Shown here piece by piece: positions 54,746 to 64,000 of a DNA stretch of 64,000 bases. The position numbers and the translations under genes are program-made. How positions within the stretch are numbered: position 1 is the first letter of the stretch; every line of letters begins with the position of its first letter. Under the pieces are notes generated by a model. That model was not told the DNA's origin, searched no databases, and worked only from the letters and a program-made list of their open reading frames with translations. The stretch is from Struthidea cinerea. Its lineage: Eukaryota > Chordata > Aves > Passeriformes > Corcoracidae. Location of the stretch: positions 186,001-250,000 of the forward strand of contig VZTI01001127.1 of assembly GCA_013397865.1 (NCBI GenBank), given 5' to 3'.

Positions 54746-55712
54746 GGGGAAGGGGAAGTGTCCTCAAAGCAGCAGCACATCATGACAGCTCTCACTTCCT
54801 AGCTGCCCCTGCCACGGTGGTGCCTGGGACACAGCTCTGCTGCAGCCCTCCCATGGCTCACACCCCCTCCTGCTGCACGCATGATGGCATGGGGCCCATT
54901 ATAAACCCTTTTTGGTTGTAAAGGAAGCCAAGAACAATGCTCACATGGCATGTTTCCGACAAAAAATTGGTTTTATTTTCTTCTGAAGTTCCTGAAATAT
55001 GTTTAATTGAAAAGTATTGCAACAGAATTGTGCTTGGAGGTAATAAAGCAAGGAAGTGGCATTTCAGATGGCATTATGGCGTGCTTATGAGTCCTTTTTT
55101 CCTTATCCCTTTTGCACAGTTTTTATGTCAGACTATTCAATACAGCTAAGCTGTATATTTTAATGTATGGTTAATGTACACAAGCCTGTGAGCTGTGAGA
55201 TGTGGAGAAAATATTTTCCTAATAGAACAAGTTGAAACAAATATTAAATTACCGCATTTATTCTCCGTCCCAAATTTTTCATCCATAGAATGTAACTTTT
55301 CTCCATTTCAAAGACAGGCAGACGTGGGCTTACAGATTTCTGTGAGCAAAAATACACACAGAAGCCCAGATGTCTTAAACTTTTCTTACTGAGGTGTATG
55401 CTTGACCTCAATGCTGCTTGTTCTCTTCAAAAGGAGGTGAATAAGCTGACAATTTCTAGAAGGCTCACTTCAAAAGGGGAATCACAGAAGTTATAAATCA
55501 TCTGAAGATTCCAGGGAACACACTGTCAAATAGACTGGGCTAGACCATTTAGTCATAATTTTCTTAAAAAATATTTTATAGCTAAAAGATTTAAGATTAG
55601 CAAAAATAGTGAAGATTCTTATTAGTACAAATTGATATAACCCCACTATTTTCCCAATCACAAATCTAGTTTCATTAATGTTTGGTTGCTGACTGGGGTG
55701 AATTGCATAGCA
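54746..55712. other. Unique non-coding sequence
   Basis: GC-richer up to about 54895, where further diverged CR1 endonuclease sequence may continue, then AT-rich. No gene recognised. Confidence 0.45.
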
Positions 55713-55782
55713 AGTTAATGGTTGGACTTTATGATCTTAGAGAGCTTTTCCAACCTTAATAAATGTATGATTCTATGATTCC
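55713..55782 (+). mobile_element. CR1 3' terminus, sense
   Basis: GTTAATGGTTGGACTTTATG followed by ATCTTAGAGAGCTTTTCCAACC, ending GTATGATTCTATGATTCC, is the last about 70 bp of a CR1 element of the same tail type as 54021-54098. Confidence 0.85.
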
Positions 55783-56895
55783 ACTAGAGATTACTTTTTC
55801 CATCCATCAGATGGCTTATAGGTAGAGTGAGCTCTGTAGAAAGTAGGGTACCTGACTTTAGTACAGACAGCATTTTTGCCAGCATACCCTAAATCAGGTT
55901 CCTAAGGAGTACAACTTGTATCCCTGCAAGAACTTTTGCAACAGGACAGCTGAATGTGTGAAGCCCTTCTGTTGCCACAGCACTGCTGGTGAGGTGTGAG
56001 CGTTTTCTTAGGCTCCTTACCAAGGAAATGACCTGGCTAAGGCTTGCTGCTTTGGCCCACATCTCAAAACTGAATATGCAGAGAACTGAGACTCAGATCT
56101 CCTGCTCAGACTCATTACAGCACGGTTAGGCAAAGTAAGAAGTTAAGGACAATTTTTTCAGGAGTATGTAAATAAATTATTGTTAGTGTTCCTACTGAAA
56201 TGTAAAAGCCCAGGTAGGTAACTTCATAATGTATGTCCCATTTGTAGCTACTTACTCTCTGGAGTAAAAACACTGAGCATTTCCAAAAACACAGTCAGTC
56301 TGTATAAACAACTCTGGGAATCGTCTTTCAATTCCTCCTTTTTAGAGGTGACCAAAGCTATCTGTTGTTGTTCATTTAGCACAATTTGAGTTTTTATTTT
56401 TCATCTAGACAAGGTCCAGAAAGATCAGTTCTCCCTTTTGACATTAAAACCAGAGTCTGACTCTTCTGCAGTGTGATAGTTTTGTTGTTGAACTCCACAG
56501 TCTTAGAACAACACAAGTAACTGAAAGTCCTCAAATTGGCTAAAAATGCCTACAAATCACATAGCTTTCAAATAACATGTTAGAATAAGCTGAGTGATAA
56601 AATTTATGGCATGCTGTAATATTGCTTGACAAAATATTTTTTAATTTTTCAGTTGATAGAAGTGTGAGTTCTCCTGCTGCTGCCACGCTGGAATTATTAT
56701 TCTGAGACCGGTGGTTTCCTTTGCCCATTGTAAAATGTATAATGATGTCTTAGGGCTGAGTAAGCAATCAAATAAGAAGTTCCCATACCCTTAGTGGTGT
56801 ATGGGAAGAGGATCAAAGACAATGGACATGAGCTGAAATGTGTGGTTCAGATTGGATTAAAGAAAAAAAATTTCCCATGAGGACAATCAATCAGT
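55783..56895. other. Unique non-coding sequence
   Basis: No gene or repeat recognised between the two CR1 3' ends. Confidence 0.5.
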
Positions 56896-57072
56896 GGCAG
56901 AGCTTATGCAGAGGCTAGGTAGTATCTGTCCTAGCAGAGTTTCAAGTCCTGACTGGAAAAACTCTTTGCAAACCTGTGTGACCTCAGATGTTGATACTTC
57001 TGTGAGCAGAAGGATGGACTAGAGATCTCCTGAGACCTTTTCCAGCCTGAATTATTTTGCACTTATGTGATC
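56896..57072 (+). mobile_element. Old CR1 LINE 3' end, sense
   Basis: A diverged CR1 tail: AGCAGAAGGATGGACTAGAG followed by ATCTCCTGAGACCTTTTCCAGCCTGAATTATTTTG matches the GAGGTTGGACTAGATGACCT-type 3' region, ending in a decayed terminus near TTATGTGATCA. It belongs to an older subfamily than the copies at 9035 and 38463. Confidence 0.75.
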
Positions 57073-58600
57073 AGATACAAAAACAGTGAGAGAGGTTGCC
57101 ACAATTTCATAAATGCGAAGGAGTCATCCGCTATCAGCAAACACATCCCCTCTCCCTGCCAGGCTGGCAAGATAAATGTTTAATTAGAGGTGCCTCACAC
57201 CGTGCCCTGATGGACTGAAGGTGCCATCCAGATATGAAGCAAAACGGTTTGCAGGGCATGACTATTCTGTCATGAACAGACGCACGATGTCCTTCTGAGT
57301 ACAAGCACGCCTTGGTCATCATTCTACGGACAGGAACCACGGAGGCAAGGGAAAGTTTCTGATGAAATCAAGACTTGCAGAAAGTCAGACCTTGTTGAAA
57401 CTTGGACTTGTGAATTATAACTTGGAGGCAGAAATACAGACCACCAAACACATGGAGCAGAGAAAGCCAGAAGTTCACTCCAGGCAAGAGGTGAACTGCT
57501 GTGGTAGACACTGTCTGAAGCCTTCAGGTCTTTTCAAAACCAAATAAACAGCAAAATAGATTGGAACTCAATGAGCCAGATCTGCAGAAGTGCAACAAGG
57601 TGACTATTTCAGGACAAGGCAGTCACTTCGCTCATAAATACTGTGAAGTACTGAGAGCCACCATGGTTACCTTCAAATTCAAGGTATAGCTGCTCTTTCA
57701 GTAAAATCCTTCAAACCACTCTGAGATAAGAATAATGACCCCTTCATTAACTGGGCGCAGAGATACCACTCTGCCTTTCAGGTTGCAGGACTTCCACTGA
57801 AGGAAGTGTGAATTTGAGCTAAGCAAATGTGTGAACAGTGTGAATTTGCAGCTGACCACCTGCCATTCTCAGGCAGCTGGAGGGCAGACACCTAGAGTTG
57901 TTTTGCTGGAGGTCTTTTTGCTAAAAGCTTCATTAAAAGCCCCAGTGAGTTCAGCTGATGCTGGATCAAGCTGCGTCGTGGGTGTCACTATAATGAAAAG
58001 TGCTGCAGGTCAAACCACCCAGTGCTTTTCTCACAGCCATATACTTAAATGCAGATTAAATGAGGAATGTGAGGGATGCATCTGTGATAAATCAGTCCGT
58101 ACTTGGTCAGTATGAGCTTTGATGTGTTTCGGAAAAATATGCTGTTGTGATGTGTTATCCTACGTGGTTACAACCTGTAAGGAGAAAAATCAGACAGAAA
58201 AGCTGAGTTAATTTGTTTAAAAATAAAAGTATCACAGTATTCCTTACTGTTTCTTTTTTTGCCACTATATTTTCTTAGATGTGCAATACTGCAAATAAAA
58301 ATTGACATTTTGGTGTTTGTTTTTTAAAATGCAATTTTGCAACTTTTAAAAATATTACCCAGAACTCCTGAGCAATCCTAAAAAGAACTTGTCTCTCATA
58401 AAAATGTAACGATACTGTTACTACTTTCAAGCTGAACTTAGAAAATACACAGATTGCAACTCACTTTTAACTTGTGACCTAAAGTAATTAAATCGTAATT
58501 TTTATATTGCAATAGGTTTGAAGTTTTAATGTTCTTTATAAATCTGGTATTTAACACGCTATTTCTCTTGGTCATCCTGAAGATGTTTAACATGGTTGTT
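57073..58600. other. Unique non-coding sequence
   Basis: No gene recognised. 58200-58590 is strongly AT-rich and ends at the LTR boundary. An open stretch at 57831-58115 has no known motif. Confidence 0.45.
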
Positions 58601-59004
58601 TGTTGCAGTCACTAGGTTTGGTTTAGCAGCTGCAGGCTTCCCTGGGAGCGCAGCGGGGACTTCTTAGGGCAGGGCAGCCCTTCTCTGCCCTCCCGCAGTC
58701 CATTCCGGATGGCCCCGCACTCTTGCTCCAGCTAGCCGTCAGCTCTGCAAACCAGTGACGGTGAAGGAGGCGAGAAGGGTCACTCCCTGAGGGTTTCAGA
58801 GGAAGCTTTAATGGTTACATCTTCACCCGGCCATCCCCAAGGGCAGAGCGACCATGCGGCCAGGGGGCAGGGGGGTTTTCTCAGATCGCAGGGGCGGTAC
58901 ATGGGCGGAGTGGGGGTACAGGAACCAACAGGGAGAGCCCGAGGGAGCGGCCAGGGCTAAGAGGCAAGGGAAAGGGGGGAGAACAATGTAAACCGAACCC
59001 CACA
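58601..59004 (-). mobile_element. GC-rich solo LTR of an endogenous retrovirus, minus strand
   Basis: A sharply delimited GC-rich island lies in AT-rich surroundings. Read on the minus strand it starts TGTGGGGTTCGGTTTACATT and ends ACTGCAACA, giving TG...CA ends and a length of about 404 bp. ATTAAA lies on the minus strand at 58807-58812, followed by GCTTCCTCTGAAACC and a GC-rich U5. That order (GC-rich U3, polyadenylation signal, U5) identifies an LTR and its orientation. Flanks GTTGTT (58595-58600) and GCTGTA (59005-59010) agree at four of six positions, a weak duplication. No internal proviral sequence is adjacent. I cannot name the family, and the exact ends are inferred from the TG/CA rule. 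Confidence 0.7.
58807..58812 (-). terminator. Polyadenylation signal ATTAAA of the GC-rich LTR
   Basis: TTTAAT on the plus strand reads ATTAAA on the minus strand, about 200 bp before the presumed 3' end of the LTR. Confidence 0.5.
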
Positions 59005-59850
59005 GCTGTAAAACACACAAAATGAGATTTTAATTTATACAATCTATCTTTAAATTGCTGTTGTGTGGGAGTACAAATTCTGAACTTCACCATTAGCAAT
59101 TTACAGGGCAACAGACTAGGATAGGCAAATTCAGAATTATGACTTTACTACAGAATCAAGCAGCAGAATCTGAACAGCTAAGGAAAGCACTTATTTAAAA
59201 ACAAATATTAGCCACAAAGTGAAAAGAAAACATACAACAGTATGTATTCTCTGATTAATTTAAAGTTTGAAACAAATTTCTTTATTGTGATAATACAATT
59301 TTCATGATATATAGTTGAGTAAAAGAAAAGGACAACAATACAGTCAGGACACATATTGAAAGATGATGCAAAAGCAAAAGGTGCAGGGTTATATGTCCCT
59401 TCATACAGCTGACAATGTCACAGCACTGACCTGAAAGGACTTTCTCAATTTATCTGCAATGATTTTTAGTCCACCACCTTCTTACTGTGTCAGGAAATGA
59501 GAATGCCAGTTATCCCCGAGTGCAGGCACTGGGTGAAATATTATCAATTATGAACTAAGCTGATCAACCAAGTCTTTCACACACAGTGGTTAACCTTGTG
59601 TCAGATGATAGTCTGGATAGATTGAAGAAGAGTAACCTACTGAAAACCTCCATAACCTGTAATTAAATATTGCACTTTGCTGCTTGGTTGATTTTTTTTC
59701 CTTCCTTCCTTCTCTATTTCTTTACATTCCTTGCCTTTCAAATTTCCTTTTTTTTTTTCTCCCAGGAGCAAGACATTTCCTTTAAAATATATCTTTTTGG
59801 CCTTAGATAAAATATGACCAAATGTAGATGAGCTGTTAATTTCTTCTAGG
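59005..59850. other. Unique AT-rich spacer with pyrimidine tract
   Basis: No gene recognised. 59691-59763 is a T/C-rich tract (CCTTCCTTCCTTC and a T12 run) ending in TCTCCCAG, an excellent splice acceptor sequence that is probably a by-product of the low-complexity tract. Confidence 0.45.
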
Positions 59851-60030
59851 CCAAGAAAAAGGAGACATCTATGTTCTTATCCATCTGTACTGAATTGCTC
59901 AAGAGGAACCTCCTGTGTTTCTGTCTGTTCCCATTCTCCACGGTGCTGTCACTGGGCACCACTGGAAAGAGCCTTGCTCTGTCCTCCTTGCACCCTCCCT
60001 GAGGGTGTTTATATACATTGGTGAGATGCC
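59851..60030 (-). mobile_element. CR1 LINE internal fragment fused to an LTR
   Basis: The plus strand GCTGTCACTGGGCACCACTG followed by GAAAGAGCC, then TCCTCCTTGCACCCTCCCTG, is antisense CR1 ORF2 C-terminal sequence. On the minus strand it reads HLTNVYKHPQGGCKEDRARL followed by FPVVPSD, the conserved C-terminal block. The copy lacks the CR1 3' terminus to the left and is cut at 60030 by direct fusion to the LTR. Confidence 0.9.
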
Positions 60031-60034
60031 AAAC

Positions 60035-60716
60035 TGGGGTCCCTCCCACAGGAGACAGTACTCCATGAACTTCTCCAACAGGAGTCCATCCCACAGGCAA
60101 CAGCTCTCTGCAACGTGGGTCACCCTTCCATAAGGCACAGTCCTTCAGGCACAGCCTGGTCCAGTGTAGGTGCCTTATGGAGTCACAAGTCCGGCCAGGA
60201 AACCTGCTCCAGCATGGAACCCTCTCTCCATGGGTCTGCAGCTCCCTGCCAGGAGCCTGCTCTGGCACAGTTTTCCCACAGGTTGACAGCCCTCTCTCAG
60301 GCATCTCCCTGCTCTGGCCTGGGCTCCTCCAGGGGCTGCAGGGGCACAGGGGCTTCACCACGGCCTTCACCACGGGCTGTGGGGGAATCTTGGCTCCGGT
60401 GCCTGGAGCAGCTCCTGCCCTTCCTTCTCCACAGCCCCAGGTGTCTACAAGCTGTTCCTCTCACGTGCTCTCACCCCTCTCTTCTCTGGCTGCAACTGCA
60501 TCTGCACAATAACTTTTATTTTTCTTATTCTTAAATATGTTATCACAGAAGTATTACCACCACTTTTGATGAGTTTGGCCTTAACCAGCGACAGATCCAT
60601 CCTGGAGCCAGCTGGCAGTGACTCTGCCACACATGGGGGAAGCTTCCAGCATCTTCTCAGGGAAGACACCCTGCATCCACCCCACTACCAAAACCTGGCC
60701 ATGCAAACCCAATACA
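60035..60716 (-). mobile_element. Truncated second copy of the ERVL-like LTR
   Basis: The segment is closely similar along its length to 7400-8107 and in the same orientation. Shared landmarks are TCCATCCTGGAGCCAGC, TTGGCCTTAACCAGCGACAG and the end CATGCAAACCCAATACA at 60716. On the minus strand it starts TGTATTGGGTTTG. The 3' third, which includes the AATAAA signal in the first copy, is missing; instead the sequence passes into CR1 at 60030. A TATTTAAG-like element on the minus strand near 60530-60540 could be the LTR TATA region. The minus-strand frame 60373-59846 runs open across the junction, giving a 175-codon chimera of LTR and LINE sequence. This is most simply explained by a deletion after the LTR landed in or near a CR1. 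Confidence 0.88.
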
Positions 60717-62502
60717 CACCCACTGGCCTTGTAGCAGAGGAGCTTGTCCTGCTCTGTACAATCCTTCAAGGAGAGGCTGGTGACAGCCATGCCCACTGCC
60801 TCCAGCAGCTCTCTGCTGCTTCAGGTCCCTGTGTGCTGCCTGTGTCCCTTCAGTGGCAGCACAGGAATCCAGAAAGATCCTTCAGAGAACCCAAGAAAAT
60901 CCTCAGCAAAGGAGGATTCCACTCTTAATTGCCAGCTTGCATCTCTATGGTTCTGCCTTTGTTTTTAAAATATCAATTATGATTAAAGCCAGGCATTTAC
61001 AAAACCAGAAGGAAAGCACAGCTTCATGGAGCCCATAGCTGCACTAAAAATTCTGCAGTCAGCATCTTGAAGGAGATCAGTAATTATTTTTCATAATAAG
61101 CCTGATGTTGACTACACTACCCTTGTTCTTGATTCTCTTGTGCAGTCTCTGACCCAAGATGGATTTCCCCAAGAAAGGTTGGAAATAAATTTGAAACTAT
61201 ATTTTTGAGATTTAGTAGTTTGAAGGGAAATATGTTTTTCATTTGGGAGAAAGTCTAATATTTTTTAAGGGGTTTTTTTTTTTTGGAAGGGCTTAGTTTT
61301 CAAATCTGTTTCATATTAGTTGTTCATAAAAATAACACTCAGAATAACTTTAAAATTCTGGAACTCTTCACTATTGCTGCTGGAGAGAGTTCTCTGAGTA
61401 CACATTTTTGCAAATGATGCAAACTCTGTAATGTGATCATAGAGTGTTCATAAGGACAGAACATTAGTCAGACATGCTTTGTATGAATGATTGAGTGGGG
61501 CCAAAGGAGGAAGTCTAACATCATTAACACAGATCATTAAACTTGAATCTTTCCTACTGCTTGTCAAATATTATTCCATAGTTCTGAGTCTGTTCCTTTG
61601 CCTTTCTGCCCTAAACTTTCTTATAAAGGTGTTTTGGGTTTTTTTTTAAAGGTGGAATTTCCCCTCAGCTGTGTAAGTTGTTTTTATAGTGGTAATCAAT
61701 AAACTGTGAGCACTCATCAGAGCTCAGCTTTGCTTCTAGAACAACCCTACAAAATAAAAAGCACACCTGTGGGTTAAAAAGGCAACACCGAGAGGACAAT
61801 CATGAACAAAGCTCTTTTTTAATAGTGCCAGATACAAACCAAGATTGCTTCCACTAAAAGCCACTTAAAATGCATTACTAACTTCCTAACAGCAAGCAAC
61901 CATTGCCATCTGCAGAGGTGAGTACACTCTGGATTGTAACATGCAGCTACCCAGTCTTCCATCTGCACATGGTTTAAATACTTCAGTTGCAGATGTTCAA
62001 GAGGGGGAAGTTCTAGTTTTAAGAACAGCTAACCACATTTCTCTGGATTAAAAAAAAAAAAAAAACCTTAAAAAAAAAATTGTGTCATTAAAAACAAGGC
62101 AGTAGATTGAAGGAAGCAGACACTGTATGTTTATGGCTGTGTTATAACCTAAGAACAAAAGAGTGATTGCAGCCTTTTGGTCTCAGATCAAAACTCCATT
62201 GAACCCAAACAAAGTTGGGATGACAATGCCCATGCAAGAACAGCATGTCTGACATTCTACATGGAATATCTGGCAGGTACCGGGTGGGGTAACTACCTCT
62301 CCAGGAAAGAACTGGATTTTCATTTATCAGTGTAAAATACAGCATAACTGATCTAATCTGCTAAATCTAGGAAGGAGTCTGTAATTTGGAACTCTTTTTC
62401 ATTTTTAAAATTATTTTTAAATGCAAAATTTCTTTTTTATGATATGCTGGAATTGCTGAATCCCAGGCTTCAGCAAAATGGTAAAATACAAAGTGTTCTG
62501 TG
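60717..62502. other. Unique non-coding sequence with poly(A)/poly(T) runs
   Basis: No gene recognised. Homopolymer runs include T12 near 61271-61282 and A16 at about 62050-62065. Sequence at 60720-60900 is GC-richer than the rest but matches no repeat that I know. Confidence 0.45.
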
Positions 62503-62535
62503 AACACACACACACACACAGACACACAGACACAC
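62503..62535. repeat. (CA)n microsatellite
   Basis: ACACACACACACACACA followed by GACACACAGACACACG: a dinucleotide repeat with two G-interrupted units, typical of a stable, ageing microsatellite. Confidence 0.9.
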
Positions 62536-63917
62536 GTCTTTAAGAAAGAAGTTCTGCTCACCACTTTAAAAGGGATCTTTTAACTTTTTCTGCTACCTTT
62601 AATCTTTTACTGCCTGTTCTTTGGCTACTGTTATGAGAAATACCAGGAAAATGAGAGAATTATTTATTGAATGAAGTATGATGGACTGAAGCTCAGTCTC
62701 TTCCAAATGAATGGGAGATGTGTTGTTGGTGAACAGAGTCATGACCTTTTTCAGATATACCCTGCAGGCAGAAAGAGGAAAAGTAAATGATGATACAATT
62801 TGTGAGAGACACCCCAGTGCAATGCTTTGAAAAAAAACGAAAAAAGGAGAATTTTGAGGCAATCAGAGTCTGACCACCTCTTTCCGTAGTGAGGAATTTA
62901 TAAGTAATTTTGGTTAAAGGGAAAGTTTTGGGTTTTTTTGGATTTAAGCCTATGAAGCTAGCCAAAAACTTGCAATTAATTCCATACCCATCACTTCCAC
63001 AACTTCACATTTTTTCGGTACATGTCCTGAAACACTCTAAAGGAAACGTTATAGCCTATTACCCAGGATTAAGGGTTCCCTGAGCTGTGGCAATTTCACT
63101 TTTTCCCTAGATATAGTTGAGTGTATTGACTGACTTTTTTCCCTTTATATATTCCCCAAACACAAATATTTATCTTCCTGTCTGACCCAAACTCTGTCCC
63201 TTTTATGATTACTTTCAAGAACCCTCCGGGTCCAGGTCTGGATGCAGAACTTTAAGGGATATTTGTTTTCTAATACAATCACAGTTGTTGTAATATAGCA
63301 TGCCCAGATCATCAACACTGTCAGCATCATTGGCAGAGTGAACCTGAGTGGCTTTCTACTCAATCTAGAATGAATTTTCCTTGATTGAATTTATTTACTT
63401 ACATTGTGGTGAAAAAAATATCATCAAAATCCAGACATTTGAAAATAAGCTGACAGAATTGATTTAAATCAAACTATCTTCTACTCCTGCTTTTCCAGAA
63501 TTGGTGAACTAGCAACAATCGATCCTCTGGTCTTGCATCCCAGACAAATTCTATTTAACCTTAAACTCTGCTTTATAGCCAGACTTAAGGTGACTTAAAC
63601 TCATTAAGTGTTCACTAAGGTAATACTGCAGGTTCTCACTAAATTGCTGAGAATAATTGAATGCATGGCCCATAATAGAAAAACTGTAGTGTGCATTTTT
63701 AATTAAACAAATTCTCATGAATTTAAATTAAGCATACTGCGTTTAGTTAATCGACTTGAATTGAAAGGCTCGTCTCTTGAACCATTGCTTGGAACAGCAA
63801 TTAACACATCTTCTGTGCAGTCACTAGTGTGAGTAAATGCTACTCCAGGAGTGAGGGTTTAGGAGTTGCACTTACACTCATGTTTCTCAAACGATCCAAG
63901 CATGGCAGCATTGCAAG
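62536..63917. other. Unique non-coding sequence
   Basis: AT-rich, no gene or mobile element recognised. Confidence 0.5.
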
Positions 63918-64000
63918 TATATATATATTTATAGATATTTATATATTTTTTAATATATATATATTTATGTGTGTATATGTGCATGTGTGTAAATACACAC
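63918..64000. repeat. Imperfect (TA)n / (TG)n low-complexity end
   Basis: Alternating TATATATATTTATAGATATT units at 63918-63966 grade into GTGTGTATATGTGCATGTGT and ACACAC at the window end. The repeat probably continues beyond the window. Confidence 0.85.

Noticed and set aside
59744..59766. Polypyrimidine tract plus CCCAG as a splice acceptor
   Set aside because: It is the end of a T/C low-complexity tract; no exon-like sequence or donor follows before the CR1/LTR chimera.
60717..60900. Possible extension of the LTR or CR1 past 60716
   Set aside because: The LTR ends at the conserved AACCCAATACA, and the following GC-richer sequence matches neither element as I remember them.
62503..62535. 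Regular repeat considered as a CRISPR-like array
   Set aside because: It is a plain CA dinucleotide microsatellite without spacers, in a vertebrate genome.

Overview
This window looks like non-coding nuclear DNA from a bird, most likely a songbird (Passeriformes). It is intergenic sequence or a very long intron. The evidence is a set of CR1 LINE fragments with the avian 3' terminus (tandem ATTCTATG-like octamers) and two solo-LTR families, beginning TGTATTGGG and TGTGCTGG, that I recognise from memory as common in songbird genomes. Base composition is moderately AT-rich. There are no operon-like gene arrays, ribosome-binding sites or tightly packed reading frames. I recognise no intact protein-coding gene, tRNA, rRNA, CRISPR array or known microRNA.

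Layout: 1-7015 is mostly unique sequence, with a GC-rich patch at 885-1330 that may be a decayed minus-strand LTR and an old CR1 at 2680-2955. At 7016-8107 there is a nearly complete minus-strand solo LTR with imperfect 5-bp flanking repeats (ATTAG/ACTAG). From 8108 to 30860 the sequence is largely unique, interrupted by a CR1 3' end at 9035-9224, a possible retroviral capsid relic at 9405-9690, a GC-richer patch at 10720-11060, a possible kinase-like exon remnant at 18445-18673 and an assembly gap at 29060-29111. From 30861 to 38992 there are three CR1 copies, including the best preserved at 38463-38992, and a 47-bp near-perfect palindrome at 31603-31649. Two candidate exons of unknown identity lie at 40927-41066 and 42162-42410. 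A complete plus-strand solo LTR with visible TATA box and polyadenylation signal lies at 43084-43670. An A/C-only tract lies at 45228-45402 and another CR1 at 47176-47673.

The 51.5-54.8 kb block is the most rearranged. Two minus-strand CR1 pieces break at almost the same point of the CR1 protein and are separated by about 2.3 kb, with a head-to-head pair of CR1 3' ends at one junction. Beyond it are two more CR1 3' ends, a GC-rich minus-strand LTR at 58601-59004, a truncated second copy of the 7-kb LTR fused to a CR1 fragment (59851-60716), and terminal CA and TA microsatellites.

The recognised elements do not form a functional system. They are a fossil record of CR1 retroposition and retroviral insertion followed by solo-LTR formation, deletion and nesting. 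Unless a candidate exon is validated, the window should be treated as gene-free. I found no convincing new biological system. Family assignments rest on remembered consensus sequences, since no searches could be run.
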